A stretch of 64,000 nt of DNA from DATFKA01 sp042095835 (GTDB lineage: Bacteria > Bacteroidota > Bacteroidia > Chitinophagales > Saprospiraceae): NCBI GenBank assembly GCA_042095835.1, contig JBELML010000020.1, forward strand, positions 3,736 to 67,735, given 5' to 3'. The notes under the pieces were generated by a model. It made no database searches and was not told where the DNA came from. It worked only from the letters and a program-made list of their open reading frames with translations. This document shows, piece by piece, positions 62,008-64,000 of this stretch. Each line of letters opens with the position of its first letter. Positions within the stretch are counted from its first letter, which is position 1. Made by a program: the position numbers and the translations under genes.

Positions 62008-62409
62008 ATGAAGTATACTGTTGATAAGCAAGAAAAATATACGCTCTACCAACTCAATGAAGAGAATTTAAATGCATTCATTGCTCCGGATTTAAAATCA
62101 GAATTTGTCATTCTATTTAATGAAGGAACACCAAACCTCATTCTTGATTTGGCGAATGTAAAATACGTAGACTCCTCGGGACTCAGTGCCATTTTGACAG
62201 CTGATCGACTTTGGAAACAGCTTGGAACCTTCATTTTGACAGGTGTTAGCCATCCCGCAGTAGTGAAATTGATAGAAATTTCTCAGCTAAATGATGTACT
62301 AACCATCATCCCTACTGCTCAAGAAGCTATCGATTACGTTTTTATGGAAGACCTCGAACGGGAGCTGAACGCAGAAGGCGAAGCCGACGAGGACTCTACA
62401 GAATCCTAG
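62008..62409 (+). CDS. STAS-domain protein (anti-anti-sigma factor-like)
   Basis: 133 residues. LILDLANVKYVDSSGLSAILTADRLWKQLGTFILTGVSHPAVVKLIEISQLNDVL is the STAS domain with the phosphorylatable Ser in D-S-S-G-L-S. An acidic tail (residues 116-133) follows. Family members bind anti-sigma kinases; no kinase or sigma factor is adjacent. It is 19 bp before rnz, implying co-transcription. Confidence 0.9.
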   Translation: MKYTVDKQEKYTLYQLNEENLNAFIAPDLKSEFVILFNEGTPNLILDLANVKYVDSSGLSAILTADRLWKQLGTFILTGVSHPAVVKLIEISQLNDVLTIIPTAQEAIDYVFMEDLERELNAEGEADEDSTES

Positions 62410-62428
62410 GCTCACCTGATGCAAAACC

Positions 62429-63349
62429 ATGCGATTTCAAGTCCAGTTATTAGGTACGAATGCCGCACTTCCTACTGCTCGTAGGTTTTGCACCTCCCAA
62501 ATCCTAAATATTCAGGAACACCTCTTCATGATAGACTGTGGAGAAGGTACTCAAATACGGATGGAGCAGTTCAAGGTGAAACGCGCCAAACTGAACCATA
62601 TCTTCATTAGTCATTTACACGGTGATCACTTTTTTGGTTTATGGGGTTACCTCACTTCTCTTAATCTCAATGGTAGAAAAAAGAAGCTAAGTATCTATAG
62701 CCCACCTGGCTTAAAAGAGTTGATTTTGCCTCCTCTGACCATAGAAGGTACTCAATTGAGCTACCCCATAGAATTCATAGAGCATGATCCAAGCCAACAT
62801 CAATTGCTTTTAGATCATCCAAAATTCCAGGTGTATAGCATACCACTTCAACATAGAATTCCTGCCAGCGGTTATTTATTTAAAGAAAAGAAGAGAGAGC
62901 GGAATATCATCGGTGAGCAAATCACTTGGTATCAGCTTGAGGTTGATCAAATTATCAAAGCCAAAGCAGGAGAAGACATCCTCCTAGAAGATGGAAGGTT
63001 GATCCCCAATGAGGAATTGACTATCCCAGGACCACCTCCACGATCTTATGCCTTTTGCTCCGACACCAGGTATCATCCCGCTATTTGTTCTATTATCAAA
63101 GGCGTAGATTTGTTGTATCACGAAAGCACTTTTCTACATGAGGATATCGCTAAGGCAGAAAAAACAATGCACAGCACAGCTCAGGAAGCTGCCCAAATCG
63201 CCCACCAAGCGGCAGTAGGAAAACTCCTTCTAGGGCATTTCTCTGCGAGGTATGAAGACATTAGTCTTTTTGAAAAAGAAGCCCGCCTAAGCTTTCCATC
63301 TTCCTATGCTCCTGCAGATGGAGACATCTTTGAAATCCCGTATAACTAG
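62429..63349 (+). CDS. rnz: Ribonuclease Z
   Basis: tRNA 3'-end processing endonuclease. 306 residues, as usual for the short form. VQLLGTNAALPTARRFCTSQILNIQEHLFMIDCGEGTQIRM at the N-terminus and the zinc-binding HLHGDHFFGLWGYL, then CSDTRYHP, LYHESTFLHEDI and KLLLGHFSARYED (metal ligands Asp and His) typical of the family. Paired with a STAS gene upstream, no tRNA genes nearby. Confidence 0.96.
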   Translation: MRFQVQLLGTNAALPTARRFCTSQILNIQEHLFMIDCGEGTQIRMEQFKVKRAKLNHIFISHLHGDHFFGLWGYLTSLNLNGRKKKLSIYSPPGLKELILPPLTIEGTQLSYPIEFIEHDPSQHQLLLDHPKFQVYSIPLQHRIPASGYLFKEKKRERNIIGEQITWYQLEVDQIIKAKAGEDILLEDGRLIPNEELTIPGPPPRSYAFCSDTRYHPAICSIIKGVDLLYHESTFLHEDIAKAEKTMHSTAQEAAQIAHQAAVGKLLLGHFSARYEDISLFEKEARLSFPSSYAPADGDIFEIPYN

Positions 63350-63356
63350 CTACTTT

Positions 63357-64000
63357 CTACCAAGCTAAACACTTTGCTTGATTTTTTAAGAACGCAACAT
63401 CGTAGACTTCATATTCCTCAAAACCACTACTCCAATAAACTTTGATCCGGTCAAGATCTTGCTTTTTGAGATAGGAGATTTGTCCCTGATCAATTGGATA
63501 TTGAACCCGATAAGTGAGTATTTCGGTCTCCATATTATACGATCCATTGGCAATGGTCCCCGATTTGAGATTGATAAAATCACCGTTGAGAAAAGAGAGC
63601 GTCAACATACTGCCTTTCTCAATAAAACCATAAGCTTCTCTGGCATTAGGATAAGCAAATTTAAACTCCAGGCTTAACATTCTGAATCCGCCATCGATGG
63701 TCGAAAGATAACCTGAACAAGACAGGTACTCTTTGTCTTTCATGTAGTAGCGCAAGCGATCATCGGTATGGGTAAATAGCTGCTTAATGGGCATGTCTTT
63801 CCTACGTCTGCCCGTGGTTTCATCTACTCCATTAAAGGCTAGTCGGCAGGTGCTTTTGGGTGGATTCAGGTAGGAATTAGTTTGATCATCCAGGCCTAAA
63901 TTATCAAACTCCTGAGGTGTCAAAAAGCGAGCATCAAAAAAAGTAGCCGCATTTTGGTCTGCTTTTAGTTCGATTTTAGCGGCCCTATCTTTTTGCTTTT
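63357..64000 (-). CDS. Hypothetical protein, start beyond the right edge
   Basis: Open from 63998 to the TAG at 63357-63359: 213 codons in frame with the apparent TTG start at 63923, but the frame continues upstream (KQKDRAAKIELKADQNAATFFDARFLTPQEFDNLGLDDQ), so the N-terminus lies outside the window. Beta-rich sequence: YLSCSGYLSTIDGGFRMLSLEFKFAYPNAREAYGFIEKGSMLTLSFLNGDFINLKSGTIANGSYNMETEILTYRVQYPIDQGQISYLKKQDLDRIKVYWSSGFEEYEVYD. No family recognised. Convergent with rnz, stop codons 7 bp apart. Confidence 0.65.
   Translation of the reverse strand, partial: KQKDRAAKIELKADQNAATFFDARFLTPQEFDNLGLDDQTNSYLNPPKSTCRLAFNGVDETTGRRRKDMPIKQLFTHTDDRLRYYMKDKEYLSCSGYLSTIDGGFRMLSLEFKFAYPNAREAYGFIEKGSMLTLSFLNGDFINLKSGTIANGSYNMETEILTYRVQYPIDQGQISYLKKQDLDRIKVYWSSGFEEYEVYDVAFLKNQAKCLAW

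Noticed and set aside
1..64000. CRISPR array, tRNA/rRNA genes, riboswitch, prophage or restriction cluster
   Set aside because: No periodic spacers, tRNA-like foldable segments, rRNA-like stretches or phage/defence proteins were recognised on reading either strand.

Overview
The window looks like chromosomal DNA of a member of the Bacteroidota, most likely a Saprospiria-type marine or aquatic heterotroph. The evidence is several secreted proteins with type IX secretion (T9SS) C-terminal sorting domains (one of the gliding-motility-associated type B kind), OmpA/TSP3 surface proteins, Bacteroidota-restricted families (DUF2480, DUF4197), and promoter boxes of the TAnnTTTG type. It is a draft scaffold: two runs of exactly 100 N occur (14262-14361 and 32394-32493), each flanked by an exact 55-bp duplication, which is an assembler signature and not biology.

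Layout. (1) 1-9419, minus strand: a tightly packed hexuronate operon. It reads SDR fructuronate reductase, uxuA, uxaC, a TRAP transporter (P-Q-M), uxaA, uxaB (cut by the left edge), and brings in glucuronate and galacturonate and converts both to 2-keto-3-deoxygluconate. (2) 9501-13063, minus strand: secreted proteins (an AIM6/PI-PLC-like enzyme, a large type B T9SS cargo protein, a CARDB-like protein). (3) 13185-15162: a GNAT gene, an 800-bp low-complexity block holding the first gap, and pdxH. (4) 15497-22170, minus strand: a TetR-TolC-MFP-RND efflux operon with a recognisable promoter and a palindrome over its -33 box. (5) 22465-32246: a MocA-like nucleotidyltransferase, small membrane and lipoproteins (TM2, Bor-like), a P1 peptidase, DUF4197, a T9SS subtilase, what looks like an internally deleted cyanophycinase-like protein, and a PadR/FtsX-type permease pair. 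(6) 32664-39163: a Tat-exported two-subunit GMC dehydrogenase whose large subunit carries a late nonsense codon, an FAD amine oxidase, DUF1643, DUF2480, ScpB. (7) 39164-49481: a possible 263-bp MITE, secreted endonuclease I, rhomboid protease, methyltransferase, ribokinase, a periplasmic TIM-barrel lipoprotein, serine hydrolase, DNA alkylation repair protein, acetoacetyl-CoA synthetase. (8) 49482-57044: dispersed repeats upstream of purE, OmpA/TSP3 protein, a second subtilase, SGSH-like sulfatase, di-haem cytochrome c peroxidase. (9) 57337-64000: infC-rpmI-rplT, clpC, a STAS gene with rnz, and a hypothetical gene cut by the right edge.

No tRNA, rRNA, CRISPR array, intact insertion sequence or prophage was recognised. 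No clearly unprecedented multi-gene system was found. The most useful leads are the decayed or rearranged genes (GMC nonsense codon, cyanophycinase-like deletion), the subtilases lacking the usual oxyanion asparagine, the dispersed intergenic repeat family, the possible MITE, and the lipoprotein-type TRAP receptor.
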